A stretch of DNA of 64,000 nucleotides from Lumbricus rubellus (GCA_945859605.1 OX243827.1:1361295-1425294), one strand, 5' to 3'; shown: positions 51,266 to 61,640, counted from the first letter of the stretch. Notes: generated from the letters alone by a model not told the origin. Numbers and translations: made by a program.

Positions 51266-51294
51266 CTAAACTGAAGTTTTACCAACATAGCTTG

Positions 51295-52029
51295 GTATGA
51301 CTCGGTTTCCCGGCTTTCTCCAGACCAAAGGTTATTGTTGAAAAATTCTCAGTAAATGGAAGTTGGGTTGATAAAAAGGATTCATGCGTTGAAGTCAGAT
51401 TGATGAAAAGTTATTATGCGGTGCCAAGCGATTAATCTGGAACGTTAAAGCAACCCGGGGTTAAACCGTAGTTTAGGTTGCTAAATTAAGAAACACCTCC
51501 AATCATGAATATAACACGCCATATAACGCGCTATTCAAATTAATTACTTGCTCATAAGTGCTGTAATACGCCGAACAAATTTCTGTCCAGGGTAACGCCT
51601 CTGTTGTCATAGACCCTGGTCAAATTGGAATCCTCCTCCTCTGAACATTCGCAACCGAAAGTAGCAATATAAACTGAAAACACAACAAGAAAAATGGCAG
51701 TATTGAAATTGAAACTGGATTGACGAAAAATCGCAAGAGAAATGGAAGCTTGATGAAGTTTCTTTTACAGGTAAAATAGAAACTGGATTGAGAAAAAACA
51801 GTTGAGAAATGGAAGCTGGATAAAGGCATTTTATAGCTTAAATGGAAGCTGGATAAAGGCATTTTATAGCTGAAATGGAAGCTCGATAAAGGCATTTTTA
51901 TAGCTGAAATAAAAGCTGGATTGAACCTGGCGATCCAGAGTCTTGTACATGTATATACATTAGCAATGGCCAAATAATTTAGCAACTTAAACTACGGTTT
52001 AATCCAACCTGGAAAAGCCGAGTCATACC
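51295..52029. mobile_element. Merlin-like MITE (GGTATGACTCGG ends) with a nested one
   Basis: Left end GGTATGACTCGGTTTCCCGG is matched inverted by CCGAGTCATACC. Inside, at 51459-52005, a second inverted pair GGTTAAACCGTAGTTTAGG / TTAAACTACGGTTTAATCC marks a nested element. The nested element carries iterons of AAATGGAAGCTGGATAAAGG at a ~37-bp period (51735-51925). Its flanks AACCCGG and AACCTGG may be a decayed duplication. Confidence 0.7.
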
Positions 52030-52900
52030 CAATACTGTTGGTAGGAGTTTAAGCCTCTTTTAGGATATCACCGTTGAAAGTCCTGAATTGACAGCATGGC
52101 TACTTGGTACTTTAATATGGTTGTGTTTGTTGCTACATGTTATTACATCAAAATTTTCGGATGTGGTTCACCGAGTCTTTGTCAGGGATGGCAGGTTGAG
52201 AGTCATTTGCTGAAATCTGTGCAACGGATATATTGAACCGAAAGTTTGTGGTAATTTTGAATTTAATTTAATAATTTTAATGTGAAATAGTTTCCTGCTA
52301 TGAATAATAATTAAATGATTTTATGTTTTGCAACAATCTATTACTGAAACATTTGTTTGCTTTATTTTAATAGATGCCGGAAGATCTTTTTTATCAAGTG
52401 CATGGTGACATGCGACATTACGACATTGTCGTAACAACTTGTCAATGAAAGTTTTGTGAGAATTTCTTGTTCTCAAAAATTTTCATCCAAAACATTCAAG
52501 GTATTCACCAGGAATGTTAACAATCATCAATTATTGATTATTCTTCTGTCCATATGGCTTCTGATTAACAACGCAACGGTGTTCTGCTCTACAAAGTTTA
52601 AAGACTTGTATATTTAATCACAAATGAAAATTTTTTCCTGCGTGACCATTTTTTCTTAAAAAATTTCAACAGAATTATAATTGACCCACCAAAGATGTCG
52701 AAAGGCAGACATGCATTGATCAGCCAAAGAGAACTTTTCTGCACACGAACATCTCACAGATCTTCACCGAAGGCAACATTAGAATCGTCAGTTAACATTG
52801 CTACTCGAGAAGAACAAATGCCTTCTGCAAAAACTGATGACCTCAACATTCGTTAACGGTTTTCTCTTTGGGCAATTTCTTATTTTATTTCAAAGGAACT
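52030..52900. other. Probable intron or 5' region of the 53.4-kb zinc-finger gene
   Basis: AT-rich DNA without a clear exon. Finger-like words begin to appear only after about 53170. Confidence 0.35.
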
Positions 52901-53169
52901 TTTACTGAAAAAAACAACTAAAAAGATGCACTTGCACCAACGAAAGCAGAAATACATCTGCTCTCAGACAGATAATCCCAATCAGAAGAAATGCCAAACA
53001 AATTCAAAGAATCGTGACACATTGTGGTAATTTAAAAACCACATGTTTCAATGGCGAAAAAACTGTGGAAGCATCATTTACCTCATAAATCTTATTATCA
53101 AATGGAACTTTTCGCAGCTCCTATGAAAAGCATACTGAGGAGCAAGCATGTAAATTCTAGATATAATTA

Positions 53170-53407
53170 TGTGACAATATACTCACTGTGGTGAAGAGAA
53201 AGGACAAAGGAGAATAATTATGCAGACTAGGGAGTTACCACACAAAGTGCAGCAATGTCAGACATCATGTGCTCTGAAAGACTATAAAGTGTCAATTATG
53301 TCAGAAAGTAAGATCTTGTACTGAAAGAACATCATCCAGTTAAACCAAACAGATGTCAGACTTTATGTCAGAAAATATTTTTCACAGGCTCTTATCTGAA
53401 AGTTAAT
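53170..53407 (+). pseudogene. Decayed fingers upstream of zinc-finger array 3
   Basis: Just before the first ATG the same frame reads RCQTLCQKIFFTGSYLKVN, a finger whose last ligands are lost. Further upstream, shifted frames contain SIMSESKILY- and LVLKEHHPVKP-like remnants. Array 3 was therefore longer. Confidence 0.6.
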
Positions 53408-54577
53408 ATGGCAACCAAAAGTACGAGAGAGAAGCCATACAAGTGCGAGTTATGTCATAAATTATATTTTCAATCCGGTAACCTGACTGTACACATGAAA
53501 ACCCACTATGGCGAGAAACCTTACAAATGTCAGTTATGTCAGAAATCATTTGCTCATGATTGTGCTCTGAGAAAACACATGAGAACTCATACTAGAGAGA
53601 AACCTTACAAATGTCAGCTGTGTACGAAATCATTCAATCGTGCTGGTGAATTGAAAATTCATGTGAGAAGCCACACTGGAAAGAAGCCATACAAATGTCC
53701 GTTATGTAAGAAATCATTTACTCGAGGTGTCCATCTGAAACAGCATATAAGAACCCATACAGGAGAAAAGCCATACAAATGTCACTTATGTCAGAAATCA
53801 TTTGCTCGAGGTTCTGGTCTAAAATGCCACATAAGAACTCATACTGGAGAGAAACCCTACAAATGTCAGTTATGTCAGAAAACATTTACTTACGGTTCTG
53901 TTCTGAAAGACCACATGAGAACCCACATTGAAGAGAAACCCTACAAATGTCAGTTTTGTCAGAAATCATTCACTCGTGTTGGTGATCTGAAGAGGCACAT
54001 GAAAATCCACACTGGAGAGAAACCATACATGTACATATGTGTGGTGTGTAATAAAGGATTCAGCTCTCATTGGAGTTTAAAGCAACACAGAAGGTCTTGT
54101 ATAAATGAGAAGCAACACACTTGCAGCAAACCTTATCGTATGGACGGTTCTTCAACTAAACAGCTCACTGATAAGCTTCATACAGGAATTCAGCTAAAGG
54201 ATCATAAACTAACAAATGAATCAATTGCTGAGCTATGTGATCCATGCATAACCTTAGTTAGTTCAGGCTCCTTTCATGTACCACAAGAACGTTTGTCAAG
54301 AAACGTGCATCATGATTGCAATGAAATGGAAAGTCTGCTTCCAAATCGTATTCCTGGAGAATGTTTTTTCACTAACATCATCAAATTGCCTGTGGATACA
54401 AAACCGATTGTGGAAAGGTCTTTTGGATGTGGTTTATGTGATGAAATGTTTGAAATTGAGATGGAATTTCTAAAGCATTGTTCTATCCATCGTTTTTCTC
54501 CTCCTGATGAATTATTTATTGCTGACGGTGCTGTTAGAAAACACAAAATAACAGACTGGTTAGGCGAGAAACAATGA
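53408..54577 (+). CDS. C2H2 zinc-finger protein with eight fingers and the conserved C-terminal finger
   Basis: Eight tandem fingers joined by TGEKPYK-type linkers (e.g. YKCQLCQKSFAHDCALRKH), the eighth ending in Cys instead of the last His (LKQHRRSC). A ~100-residue Ser/His-rich stretch and the family-specific finger follow (FGCGLCDEMFEIEMEFLKHC, then SIHRFSPPDELFI), and then a 20-residue tail ending WLGEKQ. Nuclear DNA-binding regulator by class; target unknown. Sequence and architecture make it a close paralogue of the 6.1-kb gene and the source-type sequence for the 46.8-kb fragment. The ATG used sits inside a decayed finger (KVNMATK), so the annotated start may not be the real one. Confidence 0.82.
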   Translation: MATKSTREKPYKCELCHKLYFQSGNLTVHMKTHYGEKPYKCQLCQKSFAHDCALRKHMRTHTREKPYKCQLCTKSFNRAGELKIHVRSHTGKKPYKCPLCKKSFTRGVHLKQHIRTHTGEKPYKCHLCQKSFARGSGLKCHIRTHTGEKPYKCQLCQKTFTYGSVLKDHMRTHIEEKPYKCQFCQKSFTRVGDLKRHMKIHTGEKPYMYICVVCNKGFSSHWSLKQHRRSCINEKQHTCSKPYRMDGSSTKQLTDKLHTGIQLKDHKLTNESIAELCDPCITLVSSGSFHVPQERLSRNVHHDCNEMESLLPNRIPGECFFTNIIKLPVDTKPIVERSFGCGLCDEMFEIEMEFLKHCSIHRFSPPDELFIADGAVRKHKITDWLGEKQ

Positions 54578-54686
54578 TAATATCAGTTATGTCAGAAATT
54601 ATTTACATAATGCGTAATTTGTGATTCTCAATGAATATATATGCAGTTGAAGAGAGAGAAACGACGATGCAGGCATTATATAAATC

Positions 54687-54930
54687 GTCTTATTATTATT
54701 ATGATTTTTTTATGCCTCGAGGTACCGTATAGGATCCCTCATGGACTTTATTACTAACTACTTGTTTAAAAACCAGCTCAGAATGGCCTTAATCGTCGAT
54801 TTAACACACATTATATTATTATTATTAATTATTATTATCATTTATTACTTTTTAACAAAAGTTCCGAAGAAAAGTTATCGTTACCATAGTTCTTGGTCTT
54901 AGCCACCGGTGTCGTGCATAAAAGTACCCC
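54687..54930 (-). mobile_element. LINE 3'-UTR fragment 1
   Basis: On the minus strand the sequence ends in an (AAT)n-type tail. GAGGGATCCTATACGGTACC followed by TCGAGGC resembles GAGGGATCATAGATACCTCG at 55695-55715, so both are 3' ends of one LINE family. No coding remnant in this copy. Confidence 0.5.
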
Positions 54931-54934
54931 TAAA

Positions 54935-55215
54935 TGCTATTGACATGCACAGGCCGGTCAGGACAGACCGGTGCAGAGAGTCGAAGGAGAGAGAGCATAC
55001 GTGGGCCACATACGGGCATTGACCCAGGTTGTCCTTCGTGCCTCTCTCCCAATATTCTCTTCAATCGGACAAGGTGGTCTAGCTGCTCCAAGATGTTAAT
55101 GGTATGGAGCGGACCTGCTGACCGGACCGGTTGAAGCTGGGAAGCATGATGCGAGACAGACTCAGACAGAGAGTGGCGTCGGACACCTAGCCTACGGGTT
55201 GTTAACCCACGGATA
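54935..55215 (+). mobile_element. Possible non-LTR 3' fragment with a GATGATGAT tail
   Basis: The stretch ends GTTGTTAACCCACGGATAAC followed by GATGATGATGA, a simple-repeat tail in the style of LINE 3' ends. The body is GC-richer than its surroundings. No coding homology is certain, so this is tentative. Confidence 0.35.
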
Positions 55216-55350
55216 ACGATGATGATGAAATGCTATTGCGTTGTTGTTGTTGTTATTATTATTATAAAAAAATTCCGAAGTAGTTCATTTCACACAGGCA
55301 AATAAGGCAACGAATACCGGTAGTGAATATAAAGACTATGAAATCAGTAG

Positions 55351-55640
55351 TCAATCAGATAGCTGTGGCTGCTTTTCGAATGTACCTCTGCAGGCTAGAG
55401 CGTTGAATCGTTGGATGCAGACTGAAATCCGTTGGAATAAATAGCTTGACTCTTTGGGGTCTCCAGTGATTTTTGTCAGGAGACGCCCCAAATCCTTAAG
55501 AAGTTTCAAACCGTCGTTGTTGATTGGACCCATGGTCTCGAAAGCCAGGGGAACAAATAGATAGGTGTTAGTAAGATGGTTGTACTTGTCGACCTTCCTG
55601 GTAGCCGCCACTTCCGCTGCAGCTCCCGCAGAAACGGATG
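55351..55640 (-). pseudogene. LINE ORF2 C-terminal fragment, copy 1
   Basis: Minus-strand frame with KYNHLTNTYLFVPLAFETMG, then GDPKESSYLFQRISVCIQRF and a final NALACRGTF. It matches the end of the neighbouring LINE fragment at 55866-56450 (KYAHLMQTYHFVPLAFETMG). This region is the C-terminus of a non-LTR reverse transcriptase protein. The upstream part is missing, cut by a (TTA)n tract at 55672. Confidence 0.7.
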
Positions 55641-55671
55641 TCGCCTGGACGTATGATGAAGCTATAGTGTC

Positions 55672-56460
55672 GATTATTATTTATTATTATTATTTTTTTT
55701 ACCCGAGGTATCTATGATCCCTCAGGTGTCAGATATTAATAAGAAATTTAAACTCTAGAGTGGCCATCCATGTCAAGATCAGGAAGAACAAAAGTGCTGT
55801 GAAAGGCAACAGCATTAAAACGCTGAATGGTGACAGAAGCTTGTTTCTCTTGCGTCGCCTGAAATTTAGCTCAAGAGACGACCCAGGTCGGCGAGAAATG
55901 CCTGTCCCTTGGCGTTAATTGGTCCCATTGTTTCAAAAGCCAATGGGACAAAGTGGTAGGTTTGCATCAAATGTGCATATTTTGCATTTTTTATGGCTTC
56001 AGCCAGTTCCGCAGCGCCTCCCATCCGAATGGAGGTTGTGGCGAGATAAGAGGTAGCCACAGTATCTGCCACTGTAACGTCCCAGGTCAAACAACGACCT
56101 GAGCGCCAGGGAATCAATGTAAGGCCGTCTGGTCTTTTGCCATCCGACCTTGACAAACCAGGTGGTTCCTTAACTGCCGGAATGCCTGCCTGAACAAGGC
56201 CCCTGCAGATTAGGTCATTCAGGACCGCGTGTCGGGCCTGACGACCAGGACCAAGACGGCACGAGAGGCCGTGCGATCCTTCAGCGGTCACAAGAGTGCC
56301 ACACGGGCAGCTGTGTGGGTGACAAATGACGGTGCCTAGACGGAGGCCCACCGCCATCCTAACCGCCTCGTCATCCAGCCTGAGACCGCATGTACTTATG
56401 GGTAAGGCAAACAGCCAGTCACCTGCATGAGGTGCTGAGACTGCTTTCAAACGTGCTTGG
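55672..56460 (-). pseudogene. LINE ORF2 C-terminal fragment, copy 2, with 3' tail
   Basis: The minus strand encodes WLFALPISTCGLRLDDEAVR, then a CCHC-like cluster CPCGTLV...HGLSC...GRQARH, then KRPDGLTLIPW and LTWDVTVADT, and closes with VPLAFETMGPINAKG. This arrangement is the conserved C-terminal segment of a widespread animal non-LTR retrotransposon family. The spacing of PD and D resembles a nuclease-like core, but I cannot prove that. A frameshift near 55860 separates TIQRFNAVAFHSTF. The 3' end is an (AAT)n tail. The reverse transcriptase domain itself lies outside this 5'-truncated copy. Confidence 0.75.
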
Positions 56461-56527
56461 TGGTAATCACTGGTGTGAAAGTGGTCAAGCTCTGCTATTG
56501 ATTCTGCAATAACCGGTTTATCCCAGA

Positions 56528-56587
56528 AGGACTATTATTATTATTATTGTTATTATTATCATTATTATTATTATTATTATTATTATC
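56528..56587. repeat. (ATT)n microsatellite
   Basis: About 18 ATT units with few interruptions next to the LINE fragment, perhaps grown from another LINE tail. Confidence 0.9.
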
Positions 56588-56589
56588 GA

Positions 56590-56950
56590 AAGAGTTTGAA
56601 AAGTCCCACAAAAAAATAATGAATAATAGCATGTGGACTACACAAACCACGATTTTCATGCTTCACAATAGTCGAGCATCAGTAATTACATGCAATGAAG
56701 CGTTTACGGTTTATCCCAGCATTGCATTCAGTTCCGTTATTCAGCCACGGTTTGGCATGCAGCTCAGCTCTTCATTACGTCGAGTTGTCAATTTTTGGAA
56801 GGATAAGATCCACTTTATGACTGAGGCGAATTTCCATCCTCATGCTCGTCGAAGCCATAGAATCTTGATCTAAATAGGTAGCTGCAGTCATAGTCGTTAG
56901 TCCAGAAAGAACCAAGACATCGCCATTCGTCGGCCCTGGGTCACTAATTA
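56590..56950. other. Stretch without a gene
   Basis: No domain or terminus recognised in this stretch. Confidence 0.3.
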
Positions 56951-56956
56951 GGCCTA

Positions 56957-57376
56957 TCATAGTTGTTTAAAAGGTTTTTTTCGTTTTTTATTCGCTCCCA
57001 AAAAAGTCGGTTTTTTCTGTTTTTTTTCTTTTTTCCATCGTTTTATTACGTTTTTTATTTTTTATGTAACGCTAGTTATTTGTTTTCTGTCTATTATTAT
57101 TTTCCTTAATTTAATTTTTTTCCTGATATTCCTTACGTTTTCAGCCAAATCTCTCACCTTTCAGATAACTGATGTCATTATTTAATTGTTTAACGACATC
57201 ATTTAAGAAATAGGCCTACATGTAGAAAGTAAACAAGGGTTTTATGTCTAAAATGCAGTTTAAGATGTAACAAGTCAAATTATTTTCCGTTTCCTTTTTT
57301 TCCGTTTGTTTTCGTTTTTTATTTTTTCGAATAAAACAACTTTTATTCCGTTTTTTATTCCGTTTCCATCCTTTTT
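56957..57376. mobile_element. T-rich dispersed repeat, copy 1
   Basis: Same layout as the element at 63283-63715: CATAGTTGT start, runs of CGTTTTTTATTC, TTTTCCTGATATT, AGTCAAATTATTTTCCGTTTCC and CCGTTTTTTATTCCGTTTCC. The right terminus (ATCTATG) is missing in this copy. Confidence 0.7.
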
Positions 57377-57720
57377 TATATTTATGCTAATTGTCCTTAG
57401 AACTAGAACTTGACTGTTTCCTGAAAAGAATGGTCGAAGACTCGAAGTCACTTGCAGACGAGCTTGAACTCTGTAAACACCTCAGAAACTGACTAGAAGT
57501 GAACGGTTTGGGAGGGTTTGCGAGGTCCGTTTAGTCGAGTACAGTAATAAGAGTTGTTAAAACCAGAAGTCGTGTGTCAATCTCCAGATAGATTCCGGGA
57601 ACCTAACCCTACGATGAGAAAGAAGAGATTTAGTTTTCGGATTAGCCTTCCGGGTAGCATTCGAAATCTGCAACTGTCACAAAATTTAAAAAAAACTCTC
57701 AAGTCGCCCAGTGACTTTAA
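57377..57720. other. Stretch without a gene
   Basis: Nothing recognised apart from ordinary mixed sequence. Confidence 0.3.
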
Positions 57721-57730
57721 AATCCGTTAG

Positions 57731-57961
57731 CAGAGGCGTATACAGCGACCGCCCTCCGTACCCTCCGACCGAAGGGGGCCCCCGCAAGGAAGGGGCCTCT
57801 AAAAGTGCAAAAAATGAATGAAATTAGTTTTAAAAAAAGGTCATCAACTTTTTCGGAAGGCGAATTGAAGAAATTTTCCCCATATTTTGACCGGATGACT
57901 GAAAAACATTCAGGGGACATTATGCTCGGAGGGGGCCACGTTCATTGTTGCTACGGCCCTG
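57731..57961. mobile_element. hAT-like MITE, 8-bp target duplication TCCGTTAG
   Basis: TCCGTTAG flanks the segment on both sides (57723-57730, 57962-57969). Ends CAGAGGCGTATACAGC and, inverted, CAGGGCCGTAGCAAC are moderately alike. The interior contains GTCATCAACTTTTTCGG, the complement of the phrase in the elements at 9297, 13333 and 60252. Confidence 0.8.
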
Positions 57962-57997
57962 TCCGTTAGGCCTACTTCATTTTACACTAAGTGCAAA

Positions 57998-58068
57998 TTT
58001 ATTGAGTCCGGGCAGGCCACTTGAAATCACTTCGCGGGCCGCACGTTGGACAGCACTGCTCTAGAACG
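57998..58068. mobile_element. hAT-like terminal fragment
   Basis: GGCCACTTGAAATCACTTCG then CGGGCCGCACGTTGG, ending GGACAGCACTG, is a hAT-type right end. No left partner is seen. Confidence 0.45.
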
Positions 58069-58195
58069 TAGTCGGTTAATTTTGTGTGATTATAGAATAT
58101 CGTATATTCATCAGATGGCAGAATCATACTTTTAAAGCCAGTTTCCATTACCAAAGAACGTGCATCTGTATCGCAAAATGTATATATGTAGGCCT

Positions 58196-58392
58196 AGGCT
58201 ATGTATGTAGGCTATGTATGTATTTATGTATGTATGTACAATTTTGTACATGTATGTATGTATGTATGTATGTATGTATGTATGTACAATTTTGTACATG
58301 TATGTATGTATGTATGTATGTATGTATGTATGTATGTATGTATGTGTTTATGTATGTAGGCCTATGTATGTATTTATGTATGTATGTATGGG
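58196..58392. repeat. (TATG)n microsatellite with embedded TACAATTTTGTACATG
   Basis: About 40 TATG units. The interruption TACAATTTTGTACATG occurs twice, so part of the array has been duplicated as a block. Confidence 0.95.
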
Positions 58393-58399
58393 AGCGCTT

Positions 58400-59010
58400 C
58401 TGTTGTTGCAGGCGCTTTACAAAGTGCTTTAACAGAGTACAAAATGCAATGCAAACTATTGAATTGAAACTGTATTTCAATCAAACAGTTGAGAACATTT
58501 TTAATTGATGTTACGAATAGATCAGTGCGAATTATGATAACGATCGAGTAGCTATACGCCTACTGCATGTTTGCACATAGAAATATAAGCTTACGACAGT
58601 AATAGATAGCATATAGACCAAGACTCGGTTAAAACTTGTTCGTCCGTGTGCAGTAGCCTAAACGGCTATTGGCAGCGCTGGAGACCGATGACTGCAAACC
58701 CAATTGGCCGCTTATTTTTCAAGTGCACTTGTAGTGAGCATCACACAACTTCGTGCAGATCGATAATGTGATTATAAAATAAATGATAGCTTACAAAGTG
58801 CTCTAATAGTTGTTGCTCATTTATTAACTATTCCTGTATTTCTTAGACAACACACAAAGCAACTTCACAGGTTGTTTCTAGTTATAACTAATAAACTATC
58901 ACGCTCTCCCCTATTCTGTTGCAAGAGTAATAACCTCCAATTTTGACAACGCTGTGCCGACAAAAGCATTGAAATAACAATTATAGGTGCATCGACTGAA
59001 TGTCACGGCT
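58400..59010. other. 3' flank of the channel exon
   Basis: Contains complements of AATAAA (for example TTTATT at about 58819) that could serve the minus-strand channel gene. Otherwise nothing recognised. Confidence 0.35.
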
Positions 59011-59016
59011 CGACCG

Positions 59017-59477
59017 TTAACGGCGCTGCATAAGAGCAAACCTGACAGAAACAACAAACTCGTCGACTAATTGGACGAAGAGTTGAGAAAATTCTACAAT
59101 AGTGAGCAATGTTCCTCCGAGAATTAGTCCTAAAGCGCCTCCAACGTCGCAAATTAGACTGAGGAAATTGTAGGCTGGGGTCGTTTGGATGTCGACGTAG
59201 TTCAAGTCAGAGTAGAAGATATCCAGGAAGACGAGTTCCTTGTTGAGTCTAGACATCGTCAGATTCCGTCCTTTGAACTGCGACTTTTTCGACATGTACA
59301 TGTAATTGAGGAAATGCTCTGACAGAGGATTTGTTGAAATTGAATATGGATATGTTGGCTGATAGCATTGAAGAGGACAATCGCACTTGCGGCTTTCTCC
59401 GGAAGACATAAACAATACCGCGGCATTAGGCACGCACGTATACAGGTCTTGTAGAGAGCATAATGGAATTCCTGGAA
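59017..59477 (-). CDS. DEG/ENaC (acid-sensing-type) channel, last exon
   Basis: After the acceptor GTCTATTTAG on the minus strand the exon reads VPGIPLCSLQDLYTCVPNA, CDCPLQCYQPTYPYSIS and, near the end, CDVGGALGLILGGTLLTIVE. Cys-rich extracellular words of the CxCPxxC type followed by a hydrophobic segment with GG-x-x-GL-x-x-G are typical of the second half of DEG/ENaC subunits: cysteine-rich domain, post-TM2 entry and TM2 with the selectivity region. The family forms trimeric, amiloride-sensitive sodium channels in the plasma membrane. The usual G-x-S tract before the TM2 end appears as GGTLLT. The short C-terminus (FSQLFVQLVDEFVVS, RFALMQRR) follows directly. Upstream exons must lie beyond 59.5 kb, but I could not identify them. 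Confidence 0.88.
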
Positions 59478-60245
59478 CTAAATAGACAAGTTTGACTTCC
59501 TTGATTATACAATGGATTATTACAGGGACTGTTGTAATGTAATGTAATGTAGATCTCCGAGAATTTCTCAGCGCCCACAGAAGCCACTTCAGGGTGTAGG
59601 CCTACAGCTTATTCACCGGCTATATTTCATAATTGCAGTCCGCAATAGCCAGAGCCGCCCTTTTCGTTCCGGTGCGAGGTCAAAATGCGGGGAGGTCAAG
59701 CCGAGGAGACAGCATGGTGCTACAGTGGTAGGCGGTGATCGCGATCGTGAGGTGGAACTAGGATAGAATCAGAATAGGATTGCTTGAAGCGTTCGGTTTC
59801 AGTCGAGAATGGAAGGCGGCAGAGGATGGTGCAAGAGGAGGTGAGGCTAAATTCGGACGGGAAGATAATGATTAGTATACGAACAACAGGCGGAAGTCTC
59901 TTCTTGGGAGTCCGTTGCAAAGAGCTGGAGCAGCATGATAGACTAATGAACGGTTGCAGAATTGTGGAGAGGACAAGACTGAAGACCGCGAGAGAGAGAA
60001 AGAGATGATGACGAGCGAGTAGACCTGCATGGGCGGTTGGATGGTGAGTAGTTGACGAAAGTAAAAAAGTTGTGAGGCTTAAAGGATGTTGTCGCATAAT
60101 TATTATAAGCCTAATAATTAATCATCACAGTGAGCCATGGCCTGAGTTATTTTTTTAACTGGATGTCGTGTTCAGACACGTTTGCGTTTTGAACATTCAG
60201 AATATTAGGTAATTATCATATAAATAGTTGAATCTAATCAAGTGA
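59478..60245. other. Intron of the channel gene, or intergenic
   Basis: The first part is presumably intron. The open frames at 59720-60097 (both strands) have no domain I recognise. Confidence 0.35.
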
Positions 60246-60251
60246 TAGCAT

Positions 60252-60570
60252 CATAGGCGTACGGGAGATTTTAGAAGTGGGGGGGGGGGGGCAAAGATTG
60301 AACTTGTGCCCAAAAAATTTATCCGGCCAAAAAGTTGACGACCTTTTTTTTTAGTCGTTCGGAACTATTTTTGCCCGAAAAATCAGACTTGCCCGGAGTT
60401 GACGACTTTTTTTTTTAGTCGTCCGGGACTATTTTTGCCCGAAAAATCAGACTTGCCCGAAGTTGACAATTTTTTTTAGTCGTGCGAGACTTTTTTGCCC
60501 GAAAAATCAGACTTGCCCGAAAGTTGGGGCATTTGCCCCCCCCCCTGCACCCCCGCCTCGTACGCCTATG
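60252..60570. mobile_element. hAT-like MITE with G12/C9 tracts, 8-bp target duplication GATAGCAT
   Basis: Ends CATAGGCGTACGG and the complement CGTACGCCTATG; GATAGCAT lies on both sides (60244-60251, 60571-60578). The interior repeats a ~60-bp unit three times (GACGACTTTTTTTTTTAGTC, then GTCCGGGACTATTTTTGCCC). Confidence 0.9.
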
Positions 60571-60972
60571 GATAGCATTAACACCGACAGACCACTTTAG
60601 AAGTAGACAGAGCCGTGGCTGCTATATTTCAATAAGTATCCTATCATTTGGTCGAAAGTCATTTGGTCGAAATCATTTAGTCGAAATCATTTGGTCGAAA
60701 TCATTTGGTCGAAATCATTTGGTCGAAATAATTTGGTCGACGATGAAAAAATCGAACGATCAAAAAGGCGAATGATCGTTTGGTCGACAATCAAAAGTCG
60801 AACGATCAACAACAGATCGATAATCAAAAGTTCGAAAATCAAAAGATCGACATTCAAAATGAAGCATGTTTATGATGTTTAAGAGAATTCCGACGATTTT
60901 ACTACAAGTTTTATCATTTGTATGCTATTTCAATGCTAATTCAATGCTAAGGCTAGTTTTATACATCTATAG

Positions 60973-61316
60973 CAGTGTTTCTTAACCAGTGTTCGACCGA
61001 ACCCCTGGGGTTCGATGAGCCAGAGGTTCGGCAGAGGTCCTCTGAAATACATAGCCTACATATTCAGGGTCAACAACAAAGGAGTGAAAGGACACATTAA
61101 GATGCAATTGGTAGCACTTGTTGGTACGGTTAGTTAACTGTTAGTAGTTCATGTATTGAATGTAGGCCTATTAATATTTTATCACATTTTGGTACAATTT
61201 TTTATTTTCTTTTGTTCCCATTAGTTAAGAAATTATTGTTCAAACTTGAGGGGTTCGGTGAGTGGTTATGGATTTCTCTTGGGGTTCGGCACCCTTGAAA
61301 AGGTTAAGAACCACTG
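60973..61316. mobile_element. hAT MITE nested in the family F foldback, target duplication ATCTATAG
   Basis: Ends CAGTGTTTCTTAACC and, inverted, CAGTGGTTCTTAACC. ATCTATAG lies on both sides (60965-60972, 61317-61324). The interior has paired GGGGTTCG words. Confidence 0.9.
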
Positions 61317-61389
61317 ATCTATAGCGTCATTATAATTATAAAGATTGTCCATATAAAAAATGTCACTATTAGCCTATTAACCTATGCTT

Positions 61390-61640
61390 GCAACTCAAGG
61401 TTGTGAGCAATTGCCCTCAAATAGTCCATATTCTGGCGCTTTCCATACTCAGCAACGACTCTCTTCAGCCGTTCAGCACAGTCCTTGAATTACTTCTTTC
61501 CCGCAGGCCTGCGGAAGTTGTCCAGCTAAGAATTGTTCCAGCTTCAGTTCGTTAAAGCTTTGCCCCTTCTTCAGGGCCTCAGTTGCGGTCTATTGACTTC
61601 GACCTTTTCATCGTTCCGATGCATTGACAAAGTTGGCACC
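61390..61640 (-). pseudogene. Unidentified coding-like relic carried inside the family F element
   Basis: On the minus strand one frame reads EALKKGQSFNELKLEQFLAG, then QLPQACGKEV. A neighbouring frame continues DCAERLKRVVAEYGKRQNMD, then YLRAIAHNLEL and a stop. The composition is protein-like and amphipathic, not repeat-like, but I do not recognise the family. A one-base shift is needed to join the parts. Confidence 0.4.

Larger units (their letters stand above)
49893..51284 (-). mobile_element. Merlin element relic with transposase
   Basis: Ends GGTGAAACTTCAGTTTAGGT and, inverted, GGTAAAACTTCAGTTTAGGT continue into GCGTAAATTATTT. The flanks AAAACAGC and AACATAGC agree at 6 of 8 positions, compatible with a decayed 8-bp duplication. 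It contains an ISXO2-like transposase on the minus strand, into whose 3' part a family A MITE has inserted. Confidence 0.85.
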
